NCBI GenBank assembly: GCA_025964465.1
Contig: JAOPYS010000294.1
Span: forward strand, 1-8,158
Length of the DNA stretch: 8,158 nt
DNA from: Thermoleophilia bacterium
GTDB lineage: Bacteria; Actinomycetota; Thermoleophilia; Gaiellales; SKUG01
Direction of reading: 5' to 3'
Shown: one piece after another, positions 1 to 6,289 of the stretch
Numbering within the stretch: the first letter of the stretch is position 1
Layout of the letters: each line of letters opens with the position of its first letter
Position numbers and translations under genes: made by a program
Notes under the pieces: model-generated
What the model saw: only the letters and a program-made list of their open reading frames with translations
The model's database searches: none
What the model was told of the DNA's origin: nothing

Positions 1-2
1 CC

Positions 3-65
3 GAAGGTGCCACGTTCCGTCCCGACAGTCCTCGCCAGCAGCGACCGATCCGTCCCGATCACTAG
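3..65 (+). CDS. Possible 3' end of an upstream gene (partial)
   Basis: One frame enters from the left edge and reads 20 residues, ending ...RQQRPIRPDH, to a TAG at 63-65. The stop lies 19 bases before a perfect hairpin (85-116), the layout expected for the last codons of a gene followed by its terminator. The fragment is too short to assign a family, and no motif is visible. The alternative is plain intergenic DNA, or the end of a gene on the other strand. Only the stop position relative to the hairpin supports the call. Confidence 0.3.
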   Translation, partial: EGATFRPDSPRQQRPIRPDH

Positions 66-84
66 TCGCTGCACCGAAACGCCC

Positions 85-116
85 CGACGACCCGCGCCCG
101 CCAGCGCGGGTCGTCG
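85..116 (+). terminator. Perfect 13-bp hairpin, probable U-less terminator
   Basis: CGACGACCCGCGC (85-97) is exactly complementary to GCGCGGGTCGTCG (104-116), with a 6-base loop (98-103). An A-containing stretch (GAAACGCCCC) precedes it and there is no T run after it. Strong GC stems without a U tail are common terminators in GC-rich actinobacteria. It would separate an upstream gene from the pilin operon. From here to the first pilin start I see no other gene. A poor TTGTTC (185-190) could be a -35 box, but no convincing -10 follows at the right spacing. Confidence 0.6.
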
Positions 117-233
117 TGCGTCGTGGGGCAGGGACCCCCCGGATCCTCCAGGTTCGTGCCGGTTTTCGCGATGCCCGCTCACGGTTGTTCTGGGATCGAC
201 CGATACCCGACACCGACGGCCCATCGAACCGGC

Positions 234-848
234 ATGCCCCAGCTCCCGCCCTCCCCATTCGACCCCTCGGTGCCCCCTGCCCTCGTGCGCGGGGCGTCCG
301 AGCGTGGCCAGACGCTCGTCGAGCTGGTCGTCGTGATGGTGATCGTCGTCGTCCTCGGCGCCATCCTCGTCGGGGTGGGCCACTCCAGCTCCGACGCCAC
401 CGACTCGCAGGCCGCCGTCTCCGTGGCCCGGGCGTACGCCGATGCCATCGAGGCGTTCACCGACGAGCACGGCGGGCGAGCCCCGGTGCCCGGATCGAGC
501 GACTGGCCCGCCCACGTCGATGCCTCCCAGGCGTCGCGCACCCCCGCCGACCTGCAGGCGTACGGCGCCGGCCCCGTCAACGTGGCGGCATCGGGCCGCC
601 CCTACATCGCAAAGGTCCCCGAGCCCGTCGTCACCGGCGGGGTGCTCCTGTCTGCGGCCGGGCGCGGGATGGCCGACGACACGCGCTCGGATCGCACGAC
701 CCGGATCGCGTACCGCTCGCAGGACGGGTCGCGCTGGCGCCTCGACGTGCAGCTGCGCCAGCGCGCCACCGGCTCACGCCCCGTGACCTGGCGCACCGTC
801 TGCTCGCTCGGCCCGGACGCCATCGGCTCGGGGGTGCAGCGATGCTGA
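234..848 (+). CDS. Type IV pilin / pseudopilin-like prepilin
   Basis: A 204-aa prepilin-type protein, probably cleaved and N-methylated by a prepilin peptidase and assembled into a pilus or pseudopilus. From ATG 234 the leader ends ASERG (residue 25) and the mature protein begins QTLVELVVVM. Glu is at +5 (residue 30), followed by a long hydrophobic helix. The rest resembles the small GspG/GspH class: an Ala-rich helix (AVSVARAYADAIEAFTDEHG), then a short globular part. Two Cys, C190 and C204 (the last residue), could close a C-terminal loop like the D-region of type IV pilins. The start is uncertain: no Shine-Dalgarno is seen, and in-frame GTGs at 270 and 285 would give leaders of 13 and 8 residues, closer to those of the neighbours. 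The gene's 3' end overlaps the next start by 7 bases (ATGCTGA), so translation is probably coupled. It is first in the minor pilin operon. Confidence 0.8.
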   Translation: MPQLPPSPFDPSVPPALVRGASERGQTLVELVVVMVIVVVLGAILVGVGHSSSDATDSQAAVSVARAYADAIEAFTDEHGGRAPVPGSSDWPAHVDASQASRTPADLQAYGAGPVNVAASGRPYIAKVPEPVVTGGVLLSAAGRGMADDTRSDRTTRIAYRSQDGSRWRLDVQLRQRATGSRPVTWRTVCSLGPDAIGSGVQRC

Positions 849-1750
849 TCCTCCACCCCGGCCCCACTCGTGAGGGGGCGTTCACGCTCGTCGAGCTCGT
901 CGTCGCCATGGTGATCGGCACGATCGTGTTCGGCATCGGGGCGCTCGTCGCGTCGTCGCTGTTCGTGGGCGGGGCCCACTCCAACGCGACCCGCCTCGCG
1001 AACGGGGAGGCCTCCACGGTCCTCGAGCGGTTCGAGCGCGACGTCCGCTTCGCCCAGAGCCCGGACGTGCTCGACCACCCCCGCTCCGGCGACGACCTGC
1101 GCGGGCTGCTGCTGTGGGGCCAGTCGCTCGACGACTCGGGCAACCCGATCGTCACCACCCCGGACCAGTGCTCCGCCTCGCTCGCCTACGCGTCACGCGA
1201 CTTCTGCCGCTTCGAGGACATCACCGTCGCCAGCGCCACCGAGCTGTGGGTGCGCAGCGACGTGCGCAACGCCACCGCCGCCGACGACGGCGTCGAGTGC
1301 GTCCGCTGGGAGGTGCGCAACGGTGCCCTCTGGCGCAGCGTCAACTCTGCGGGCCCCGAGCCCGACTGCCGGCGCATCGGCGGCACGAAGCGCCTGGGTC
1401 GCCTCGTGGAGGACGAGGAGATGCTCGCGGCACCGGCGTCGGGCTCCGGCACCGGCAACGTCGAGGGGCGCGCCGCCAGCTTCGGCTACCTGATCGTGTG
1501 GAACCCCCGGGCCGCGGGCACGCCCACCGGCTCGATCGTCGACCCCACGACATGCACCACACAGCAGACCTCCTACACGAACGGCCCCACCGGCCGACAG
1601 CGCACCTTCATCACCACCGCCACGCTCGACCTGGCGGCGAACACGCACGCCTCGCAGGGGGCGGCCGCGCGGAGCCGCTACGCCGTCAGCGCATCGCTCA
1701 TGGGGCGACAGAACGACGAGTACGTCCGGGCCGCGGGGTGCGCGTACTGA
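842..1750 (+). CDS. PilW/GspJ-like minor prepilin
   Basis: A 302-aa prepilin. The leader is 12 residues (MLILHPGPTREG), then a textbook cleavage site G|AFTLVELVVAM with Phe at +2 and Glu at +5 (E18), then a hydrophobic helix to about residue 44. The following stretch (residues about 50-75, with LERFERDVRFAQ) matches the pattern after the N-terminal helix in PilW/GspJ minor pilins. The remaining 230 residues form a globular domain with six Cys, suggesting three disulfides after export. The start is fixed by the leader, by a GGGGG stretch (830-834) 7 bases upstream, and by the overlap with the previous stop. Its own stop overlaps the next ATG by one base (TGATG). By family analogy it is a pilus-initiation or tip subunit. 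The frame is open upstream to 116, but that part is out of frame with the first pilin and has no pilin-like character. Confidence 0.88.
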   Translation: MLILHPGPTREGAFTLVELVVAMVIGTIVFGIGALVASSLFVGGAHSNATRLANGEASTVLERFERDVRFAQSPDVLDHPRSGDDLRGLLLWGQSLDDSGNPIVTTPDQCSASLAYASRDFCRFEDITVASATELWVRSDVRNATAADDGVECVRWEVRNGALWRSVNSAGPEPDCRRIGGTKRLGRLVEDEEMLAAPASGSGTGNVEGRAASFGYLIVWNPRAAGTPTGSIVDPTTCTTQQTSYTNGPTGRQRTFITTATLDLAANTHASQGAAARSRYAVSASLMGRQNDEYVRAAGCAY

Positions 1751-3483
1751 TGGCGCCCTCCACGCACATCGCACCCACGCGACGGGACGGGGAATCGGGC
1801 ATCGTGCTCATCTACGCCGTGCTGCTCGTCGCCGCCATCGGCGGGCTCACCGCGGTGCTGATGATCAACGCACGCGCGTCCGAGGGCGAGGCGCGACTGA
1901 CGTCCGAGCGCGTCCTGACCCAGCCGCACGTCCAGAGCGCGATCACGGGCTTCCGCATGGCGCTCGGAGCGCGGCTCGCCACGGAGGCCGACGGCTACAC
2001 GCTGACGGTCGACGACATGCGCCGCCTGGCCCCGTCCGACACCTCCGCCAGCGACTTCGTCACTTCCGGCAGCGCCCTGCCCGCCGAGTTCCGCACGGTG
2101 GCCGGGGTGTGGCAGAAGGTCGACGCCAACACGATGGCGCCCGCCACGAAGTATCCGATGGTCGCCGTCGCCTACCACTCGGCGGCCACGGCCGACCCCG
2201 CGACGTGCGCCCGGCTCGGCGTTGCGGCCACCTCGTGCAACGGCTCGCTCCACGGCTTCTGGCAGCCGTACCGCGTCGAGCTCCCCGATCGCACGTCGCT
2301 CGACGCCAACGGCAACGTCGTCGTCTACTTCCGCGCGTGGCTGCAGGCCGTCGACGCCGGCTCGCGACCGGTCGGCCGGGTCTCCAACCCCACGGTCGTC
2401 CGCGCGGAGCTGCGCCCCGGCCGCTTCGCCGACTTCCAGCTGATCAGCGACGGACAGATCCAGTTCGGGCGCGGCGCCGTGATCTCCGGGCCGGTGCACT
2501 CCAACGGCTTCCAGCTGGACCTCGACAACCTGCGGGCCAGCCAGTCGGCCGCCGACGCATCCATCAACGTGCGCTCCGGCGCGCGCTGCTCCAACGCCGG
2601 GTCGCTGTCGTCGGCGACGGGCACGATCGTGCTGCCGCGCTCGACGTCGTGCCCGAGCCACGCGGGCACGAACCGCTACATCTCCTTCCTGCGCGTGTTC
2701 GACGAGCTCGACCAGCTCGAGGCCGATGCGCGGATCCCCGGCACGGAGGCCGTCGTGCTGCCGGCCGTCGACTACGCCGGCATCCCGGCGCGCCAGCACG
2801 CGTGGCAGGCGTGGCTGCTCGGCGACCACGTGCGGCTGCAGTCACCCTCGGGCCAGGTGCGCAACGTGCCCGCGGGCACGGGCTCGACCGGCATCCTGGT
2901 CCAGGACGACATCGTGCTGCACGGCGGCAACCTCGAGGGTCGGGTGACCATCGGCGCGCGCCGCACCGGCGCCGGCTCCGCCGACATCTACATCGACGGC
3001 GACGTCAACCCGAACGTGAAGCGGGCCGGGCGCACGCTCGGGCTGATCGCACAGGGCGACATCGTGATCGACATGGAGGGCGGGACGGGCAGCAGCCACA
3101 CGCCCAACACCGACTGCGACGTGACGACGATCCGCGCCGCGATGATCGCCGCGTCGGGCGGGCTCACCATCCCGAGCCGCTACACCACGGACGAGGTGCA
3201 GCCGTCGCCGCCGCAGTGCGACAAGACGCTGCTGGTCGACGGCTCCGTCGCAGGCCACCGCTCCCCCAACCTGCAGTGGCAGTGGGACGGCTGGGACGAC
3301 CCCGCCAACTACCCCGGCCGCTGGGCGGGGTACTGGGACCGCGAGTACCGGTGGGACACGCGCCTGCTGAGCGCGCCGCCGCCGTACTTCCCGCTGACCG
3401 GCACGTGGCAGGCCGTGAGCGTCAAGATCGGCAACGTGGACTGCTATGCGGGCGATCGGAGGTCGGATGCGCACTGCCGTTGA
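1750..3483 (+). CDS. PilX-like pilus assembly protein with large C-terminal domain
   Basis: 577 aa. The N-terminus has a charged leader (TRRDGESG) followed by one hydrophobic segment (IVLIYAVLLVAAIGGLTAVLM, residues 18-38), the architecture of PilX-type minor pilins. As in PilX, no Glu lies at +5 from either possible Gly cleavage site (G14 or G17). The body is far longer than classical PilX (about 200 aa). Residues 235-255 (QLISDGQIQFG...SGPVHSNG) and 380-430, with alternating hydrophobic, Gly and Asp residues (IVLHGGNLEGRVTIGA, ADIYIDGDVN), suggest a repetitive beta domain. This resembles the DUF4900-type pilus proteins, from memory only. The C-terminus is aromatic (W510, W512, W515, W525, W529, W535) and then reads RLLSAPPPYFP (538-548). 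Eight Cys are present. The start codon overlaps the previous stop by one base, and the end overlaps the next gene by 17 bases. Confidence 0.82.
   Translation: MAPSTHIAPTRRDGESGIVLIYAVLLVAAIGGLTAVLMINARASEGEARLTSERVLTQPHVQSAITGFRMALGARLATEADGYTLTVDDMRRLAPSDTSASDFVTSGSALPAEFRTVAGVWQKVDANTMAPATKYPMVAVAYHSAATADPATCARLGVAATSCNGSLHGFWQPYRVELPDRTSLDANGNVVVYFRAWLQAVDAGSRPVGRVSNPTVVRAELRPGRFADFQLISDGQIQFGRGAVISGPVHSNGFQLDLDNLRASQSAADASINVRSGARCSNAGSLSSATGTIVLPRSTSCPSHAGTNRYISFLRVFDELDQLEADARIPGTEAVVLPAVDYAGIPARQHAWQAWLLGDHVRLQSPSGQVRNVPAGTGSTGILVQDDIVLHGGNLEGRVTIGARRTGAGSADIYIDGDVNPNVKRAGRTLGLIAQGDIVIDMEGGTGSSHTPNTDCDVTTIRAAMIAASGGLTIPSRYTTDEVQPSPPQCDKTLLVDGSVAGHRSPNLQWQWDGWDDPANYPGRWAGYWDREYRWDTRLLSAPPPYFPLTGTWQAVSVKIGNVDCYAGDRRSDAHCR
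3458..3463 (+). promoter_or_regulatory. Shine-Dalgarno GGAGGT for the fourth pilin gene
   Basis: GGAGGT lies 3 bases before the ATG at 3467 (4 if only GGAGG pairs). It sits inside the 3' end of the PilX-like gene. It favours 3467 over the in-frame ATG at 3446, which has no such site. With 3467 the leader is 16 residues, a normal prepilin length. Confidence 0.7.
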
Positions 3484-5020
3484 CCAGCCGCGCGCCCGTC
3501 GGTCGGAGCTCGCCTTCAGCGTGATCGAGGTCATCGTCGCGGCGATGCTGCTCGTCGTCGCGCTCGGCGGCGCGATCGTCATCGCCCAGGGCTCGTCGCA
3601 CGCCACCACCACGAGCACGGTGCGGCAGGCGCAGACCGCCATCCTCGCCTCGGCGGCGGAGAAGGTGCGCTCGGACTCTTCGTGGACGAGCAACAAGCCG
3701 CTGACCTGCGGCTCCGTGGGCCAGACGACCGACATCACGGCGTGGCTGCGTTCGAGGATCGCCCGCGAGCTGCTGCCCGACGCCTCGCGCGCGTCGACCT
3801 TCGTGGTGACGGCGACGGCCCGTGCCGTCGACTCCGGTGCCGACGGGCGGTGCCCGGACGACGCGGACGGCATCGTGCCCGACTACTACGACATCGAGGT
3901 CGTGGCACGACCCGACGCCAGCACCGCGGCGCGCACCCCGAACGCGGCGCCGATCACGCAGCGCTTCCAGGTCGACTTCTCCAGCCGCACGTCGGGCGGC
4001 AAGCTGAGCATCCAGGCGTGCTACGCGTATCCGCAGACCGACGCGCGCATCCCGACCGGCAGCTGCGACGAGAACGGCACGGGCGGCATGGTCATCCTGC
4101 CGCCGGCGCAGGTGCCGCTCGACGGCACCACGTTGGGCACGTGCGCGGGCGGCGCCGACTGCACCGCGTGGACGTGTGCGCACCCGCTGCTCGATGCGGC
4201 GTGCGAGTCGGGCCAGTTCGGCAACGACCTGTTCATCTCGGTGCGCCCGATCGCGGCGAGCGGCTGGTCCTACACCGTGACGGGCGCCGACCCCAACACC
4301 CGGTCCGAACCCGTGCGAACGGGGCGCCTCGACAACAGCGGGTCCACGACGATCGACAGCATGCTGCCGGGTCGCTACCAGGTGCGCGTGAACCCGCCGC
4401 CGGCGATCGTGCCGTGGGAGACGCACTCCGTGCCGGCGAGCGGCATCGCGACGGTCGAGCGCGGCATCCGCTCGCGGATCGTGCAGATGTTCCGCCCCGC
4501 GCCGCGCACCAAGCCCCTGGTGGTGCCGATCCAGTCGCGCGAGATCACCGACCCGCCGTGGGTGGGCCAGCCGATCGTGCCGCGGCGCGTCGGCGGCAAC
4601 GTCACCTACGAACTGGTTCCCGCCCCGCTCGGGCGTGCGTCGAACCCGTCGTCGGTGACCGTGCACCCGGGCGACACGTTCGCGCAGTTCGACGACGTGG
4701 AGCCCGGGCTCTACGCGGCCAAGCTGCGCCAGTCGGGCGGCGGCTACAAGGACATCACCGACTCCGCCGGGTTCTTCTTCGTGCCCCCGGGGACGGGCGA
4801 CCCGATCACGCTGCCCACGCGCCCGTGGCGGATCCAGTACGACTGGTGCGACGCCCCGCGGCGCGAGCGCCAGTACGTCGACGTCTACGGCGAGGGCACG
4901 GTGATCGCCAACCCGGCCGACCCGTCGGAGACGTGGAAGGTCACCTCGTGCTACTCCAGCGGCGGTGGGGGCGGGTCGGGCCCGCCGCCACCGAACCCGG
5001 GCGGCGGCGGCAACGCCTGA
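3467..5020 (+). CDS. PilV/GspI-like large minor prepilin, possible adhesin-type tip subunit
   Basis: 517 aa. The leader is 16 residues, ending RRSELA, followed by FSVIEVIVAAMLLVVALGG. Phe at +1 and Glu at +5 (E21) are canonical for PilV/GspI, but the residue before cleavage is Ala (A16), not the usual Gly. The region after the helix (QTAILASAAEKVRSDS) fits PilV-type proteins. The extra-long globular part holds ten Cys, four of them clustered in a 24-residue stretch around residues 225-250. Two short motifs, LPGRYQVRV (about 300-308) and VEPGLYAAKL (411-420), resemble the final strands of carboxypeptidase-regulatory or Cna-B-like beta-sandwich domains common in surface adhesins. The C-terminal 22 residues are almost only Gly, Pro, Ser and Asn. 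As the last and largest member of the operon it could sit at the pilus tip; the adhesin role is inferred. Confidence 0.82.
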   Translation: MRTAVDQPRARRSELAFSVIEVIVAAMLLVVALGGAIVIAQGSSHATTTSTVRQAQTAILASAAEKVRSDSSWTSNKPLTCGSVGQTTDITAWLRSRIARELLPDASRASTFVVTATARAVDSGADGRCPDDADGIVPDYYDIEVVARPDASTAARTPNAAPITQRFQVDFSSRTSGGKLSIQACYAYPQTDARIPTGSCDENGTGGMVILPPAQVPLDGTTLGTCAGGADCTAWTCAHPLLDAACESGQFGNDLFISVRPIAASGWSYTVTGADPNTRSEPVRTGRLDNSGSTTIDSMLPGRYQVRVNPPPAIVPWETHSVPASGIATVERGIRSRIVQMFRPAPRTKPLVVPIQSREITDPPWVGQPIVPRRVGGNVTYELVPAPLGRASNPSSVTVHPGDTFAQFDDVEPGLYAAKLRQSGGGYKDITDSAGFFFVPPGTGDPITLPTRPWRIQYDWCDAPRRERQYVDVYGEGTVIANPADPSETWKVTSCYSSGGGGGSGPPPPNPGGGGNA

Positions 5021-5037
5021 CGCCCGCGCGCTTGCGA

Positions 5038-5064
5038 GCCGTACCGGGGCCGGGTCCCGGCGGC
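5038..5064 (+). terminator. Imperfect hairpin after the pilin operon
   Basis: GCCG (5038-5041) and CCGGG (5044-5048) pair with CCCGG (5056-5060) and CGGC (5061-5064). A 2-base bulge (TA) lies on one side and the loop is 7 bases. It begins 17 bases after the last pilin stop and has no T tail. A U-less terminator is plausible, but chance pairing is easy in such GC-rich DNA. Confidence 0.4.
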
Positions 5065-5066
5065 GA

Positions 5067-5080
5067 GTCACATCCGTGAC
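5067..5080. repeat. Inverted repeat GTCAC-N4-GTGAC
   Basis: Two exact 5-base arms (5067-5071 and 5076-5080) with spacer ATCC, about 98 bases upstream of the 82-aa gene start. A second perfect stem, GGACGC-TGG-GCGTCC, follows at 5103-5117. Either could be an operator or leader-RNA structure. The arms differ from the TGTGCG-N4-CGCAC palindrome found further right, although the spacer length is the same. Confidence 0.3.
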
Positions 5081-5156
5081 AACGCGGCCCACGGCGCCTC
5101 CCGGACGCTGGGCGTCCTCCCCCGTCGGCCCCATGGTCGAGGGGACGGACGACGAC

Positions 5157-5162
5157 GAGGAG
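5157..5162 (+). promoter_or_regulatory. Shine-Dalgarno GAGGAG for the 82-aa gene
   Basis: GAGGAG ends 9 bases before ATG 5172. This favours that start over the in-frame ATG at 5133, which would add a strongly acidic and basic stretch (VEGTDDDEERRR) that is actually this ribosome-binding region read as protein. Confidence 0.65.
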
Positions 5163-5171
5163 CGCAGACGG

Positions 5172-5420
5172 ATGAGCAGGATCAACGCAGGAATCGGTGC
5201 ACCGCCCCAGCCGGCCCCCCGCAAGCTGGGCTCGGTGGCGGACATCGAGCGCGACCTGGCCCAGGCCCGGAAGCAGCTCGAGGTGACCGCGGCGCGGTCG
5301 AACGGCAGCAGCGACGCGTACCACGGGGTGCAGGACCTCGTGATCACGCTCACGAACGACCTGCGCGCCGCCCGGGCCCGCGACGCGCGGATCGGTGCGT
5401 CGACCCTGCGAGCGCGCTGA
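5172..5420 (+). CDS. Small helical protein of unknown function
   Basis: 82 aa, family not recognised. Residues 1-20 are Pro/Ala-rich (NAGIGAPPQPAPRKLG). Residues 21-43 (SVADIERDLAQARKQLEVTAAR) form a charged amphipathic helix. A short Gly/Ser hinge follows, then a second helix (GVQDLVITLTNDLRAARARDAR). The fold looks like a helical hairpin or short coiled coil. There is no signal peptide, membrane segment or Cys. A good Shine-Dalgarno supports the start, and G/C third positions support coding. Its stop is only 4 bases from the stop of the convergent M23 peptidase gene, so neither has room for its own terminator. The upstream region contains several inverted repeats but no recognised promoter. 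Confidence 0.65.
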   Translation: MSRINAGIGAPPQPAPRKLGSVADIERDLAQARKQLEVTAARSNGSSDAYHGVQDLVITLTNDLRAARARDARIGASTLRAR

Positions 5421-5424
5421 GCGA

Positions 5425-6192
5425 CTAGAGCTTGGCGGTTCCGGCGAGGAACGGCGCCGGGTCGACGCGGTTGGCCGGGGCGACGCCGCCACGCAGGACC
5501 TCGAAGTGCAGGTGCGGCCCCGTGGAGTTGCCGGTGCTGCCGACGTTGCCGAGGGCGCCGCCGGCCTCCACGACGTCACCGACGTGCAGGCCCGAGGGCG
5601 CGACCATGTGCCCGAACCGGGTGAAGGTGCCGTCGCCGTGGTCGACCGTGACGTAGTTGCCGTACCCGCCGGCCTCGAACGCCGATTCGACGACCTTCCC
5701 ACGCGCTGGCGCGACGATGGGCGTGCCCTGTGCGACGGAGAGGTCGATCCCCGGGTGCTTGCCGGCGCCGCCGAACCCCTGGGTGACCGTGTAGCCCTCG
5801 ACCGGCTTGACCTGACGGCCCGCAGCCGCCCCGGTCGGGCGGGCGGGGGCCGCTGCGCCCGGCGCCGGTGCGGCGGAGGCACCCGCCAGGAACTTCGTCA
5901 GCCGCTGCTTGTCCCCCGCGTCGAGGGAGCCGACGAAGGTCGAGAACGCCGCGAGGCGATCGCCGCCGGTGGCGTGGTCGAAGACGGCGTGGAAGGCGCG
6001 GTTCTTGTCGTCGAAGGTCTTCGCCGTCGAGAGCTGGCGGGCCAGCTGCGCGACGCCAGCGGAGGCCGGGGCCGCTGGCGGCCTCGGCGGCGACGGGGGC
6101 GCGGTGGGCGACTGGACGGGGTCCGGTGACGCGGAGGTCGGGGTCGCGCAGGGCGGCGGCGCGGCGGTGGTGGTCGAGACGGGGTTCCCCAT
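5425..6192 (-). CDS. M23 family metallopeptidase (peptidoglycan endopeptidase-like), no visible signal peptide
   Basis: 255 aa. The C-terminal domain (about 128-250) is a LytM/M23 zinc endopeptidase, which cleaves peptide cross-bridges or stems of peptidoglycan. All catalytic motifs are present: H146 and D150 (HPGID), H195 in FGHM, and H227/H229 (HLH). It also has the usual GYGNYVTVDHGDG strand and the GNSTGPHLHFE end. Before it are a Pro/Ala/Ser/Thr-rich tail (1-46), a small helical domain (47-104, with LARQLSTAKTFDDKNRAF) of unknown family, and an Ala/Pro linker (105-127). The start at 6192 is chosen from GGGAG 6 bases upstream. It leaves no signal peptide or membrane anchor, although the substrate is outside the membrane. 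Export by a flagellar-type or other dedicated system, or release by lysis, is possible but not shown. A TGTGCG-N4-CGCAC palindrome lies 82 bases upstream. Confidence 0.88.
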   Translation of the reverse strand: MGNPVSTTTAAPPPCATPTSASPDPVQSPTAPPSPPRPPAAPASAGVAQLARQLSTAKTFDDKNRAFHAVFDHATGGDRLAAFSTFVGSLDAGDKQRLTKFLAGASAAPAPGAAAPARPTGAAAGRQVKPVEGYTVTQGFGGAGKHPGIDLSVAQGTPIVAPARGKVVESAFEAGGYGNYVTVDHGDGTFTRFGHMVAPSGLHVGDVVEAGGALGNVGSTGNSTGPHLHFEVLRGGVAPANRVDPAPFLAGTAKL

Positions 6193-6198
6193 GCTGTG

Positions 6199-6203
6199 CT
6201 CCC
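6199..6203 (-). promoter_or_regulatory. Shine-Dalgarno GGGAG for the M23 gene
   Basis: On the minus strand GGGAG lies 6 bases before the ATG at 6192. It fixes the start and rules against extending the frame upstream to 6465, where the translation becomes Arg/Pro-rich and runs antisense-frame through the PH-domain gene. Confidence 0.7.
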
Positions 6204-6263
6204 GGACGGACGGATCGGCGCGGCACCGCCGCTGCCTCCGGTATGGCACGCGCTGCGCCGGGG

Positions 6264-6283
6264 CGCTGTGCGCCGCCGCACAG
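6264..6283. promoter_or_regulatory. Palindrome A (TGTGCG-N4-CGCACA), putative operator
   Basis: CTGTGCG (6266-6272) and CGCACAG (6277-6283) are exact inverted arms around CCGC. With two more bases on the left the site reads CGCTGTGCG, identical to the left arm of palindrome C. It lies in the 97-base gap between the end of the PH-domain gene and the start of the M23 gene, centred about 82 bases before the M23 start. A terminator role alone is less likely, because the same sequence occurs between divergent genes elsewhere in the window. Confidence 0.6.
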
Positions 6284-6289
6284 GGTCCG

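Noticed and set aside
116..841. Upstream extension of the PilW/GspJ-like gene
   Set aside because: The frame is open, but the translation is Arg/Pro-rich and overlaps the first prepilin in another frame. The pilin leader requires the start at 842.
1678..2829. 383-codon minus-strand frame opposite the PilX-like gene
   Set aside because: Low-complexity Arg/Val/Gly composition, no motifs, and complete overlap with a better-supported gene coupled to its neighbours.
4960..5017. Gly/Pro codon-repeat tract as a tandem DNA repeat
   Set aside because: The GGC/GGG and CCG runs encode the C-terminal tail of the last pilin. No unit is repeated exactly enough to call a separate repeat.
5021..5171. Cyclic dinucleotide riboswitch upstream of the right-hand genes
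   Set aside because: Actinobacterial cell-wall hydrolase genes often carry ydaO-type c-di-AMP riboswitches, so I looked here and upstream of the M23 gene. I could not find the conserved core sequences, only simple hairpins.
3422..5353. 643-codon open frame on the minus strand opposite the last pilin gene
   Set aside because: The translation is almost pure Arg/Ala/Gly/His/Val, with no domain pattern and no hydrophobic periodicity. It is antisense to a gene with a clear prepilin signal and good Shine-Dalgarno. Such long antisense frames are normal at this GC content.
6264..6283. Palindrome A as a simple terminator of the PH-domain gene
   Set aside because: It starts just after that gene's stop and could fold. 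But the same arms occur at 7102 and 7907 between divergent starts, where no terminator is expected, so an operator fits all three sites better.
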